From Chryseobacterium phosphatilyticum (GTDB taxonomy: Bacteria; Bacteroidota; Bacteroidia; Flavobacteriales; Weeksellaceae): DNA of 64,000 nucleotides. The stretch spans positions 372,001-436,000 of the forward strand of contig NZ_PPED02000001.1 of assembly GCF_002899825.2 (NCBI RefSeq), written 5' to 3'. The position numbers and the translations under genes are program-made. Of the stretch, positions 63,756 through 64,000 are shown one piece after another; the first letter of the stretch is position 1; each line of letters starts with the position of its first letter. Below the pieces are notes generated by a model that ran no database searches, was not told where the DNA came from, and worked only from the letters and a program-made list of their open reading frames with translations.

Positions 63756-64000
63756 TTAGAGTCCAAGAATACCGATCTTTCCGGTCTTATCTTCTATTGT
63801 ATAGTTCAAAGCTTTTGCCAAAACGAAAATATGATCAAGATTTTCCATTAATTGTTTACGTCCTTCACTTCTCAATTGGTTTTGATCAATTGATTTCAAT
63901 GCAGTTTCCTTAGCCTTTTCCGTAACCCCTTTAATATCTTTTTCCGTAATTCTGTTAAAGAAAGAATCATCCAGCGATTGAATCTCAACGCTTGGTGTAA
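63756..64000 (-). CDS. C-terminal fragment of a protein, gene continues past the right edge
   Basis: The last 81 or so codons of a leftward gene are inside the window, ending at 63756 (TAA). The visible residues include SVEIQSLDDSFFNRITEKDI, then KGVTEKAKETALKSIDQNQL and LDHIFVLAKALNYTIEDKTG. The helical ending resembles that of DUF4230-type proteins, which often have an N-terminal membrane helix and a C-terminal helical tail; that is a weak guess. The stop codon precedes the 63744 start of the small gene by 11 nt. Confidence 0.75.
   Translation of the reverse strand, partial: TPSVEIQSLDDSFFNRITEKDIKGVTEKAKETALKSIDQNQLRSEGRKQLMENLDHIFVLAKALNYTIEDKTGKIGILGL

Noticed and set aside
1..64000. 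tRNA, rRNA or CRISPR features
   Set aside because: No cloverleaf or rRNA-like segment, and no regularly spaced repeat array of the right kind, was seen in the intergenic regions.

Overview
The window looks like a chromosome segment from a Bacteroidota bacterium of the Flavobacteriia, most likely Chryseobacterium or a close relative in the Weeksellaceae. This is inferred from the AT-rich DNA, the many Flavobacteria-type lipoproteins, proteins ending in type IX secretion (T9SS) sorting domains, a TonB-dependent receptor, promoters of the Bacteroidota form TAnnTTTG, and protein sequences such as L20, L35, IF3, ThrRS and the His enzymes. No tRNA, rRNA, CRISPR array, transposase or phage integrase was seen.

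Layout. 0-6.3 kb: small surface and regulatory genes (adhesin-like fragment, lipoprotein, NlpC/P60 hydrolase, lone LytTR protein, DUF2255, a divergent MFS exporter/AraC pair, a membrane methyltransferase). 6.3-11.2 kb: dapD, then a GT87-type membrane transferase, a polyprenyl-phosphate GT2, a NodB-type deacetylase and a GT4, probably for envelope glycan modification. 11.2-18.4 kb: complete histidine operon hisGDCBHA-F-IE, preceded by a promoter, a 16-residue leader peptide with five His codons, and a terminator/antiterminator pair. 19.0-31.8 kb: a tightly packed four-gene operon of unknown function, made of leaderless proteins of 2304 and 1560 aa, an M15-like peptidase and a multi-span membrane protein. 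This is the best candidate here for an undescribed system. 32.0-38.1 kb: a TonB-dependent receptor and three tandem M28 peptidases with T9SS tails. 38.4-39.0 kb: rplT and rpmI. 39.1-52.4 kb: an accessory stretch of lipoproteins and secreted proteins (including a bulb-lectin lipoprotein), an alpha/beta hydrolase and a two-component system. 52.7-55.3 kb: infC (with a non-canonical ATA start) and thrS. 55.6-64 kb: an M19 dipeptidase, a large helical protein, the leuA-leuC-leuD-leuB operon and small unknown genes.

How it fits together. The his, leu and dapD genes are housekeeping amino-acid synthesis. The thrS-infC-rpmI-rplT translation cluster, usually contiguous, is split here by about 13.7 kb of surface-protein genes. 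Most of the rest concerns the envelope and exterior: sorting, peptide digestion, nutrient uptake and glycan modification. The giant operon has no recognised relatives that I can name. Its peptidase and membrane-protein partners suggest, but do not prove, a role in crossing or remodelling the cell wall.
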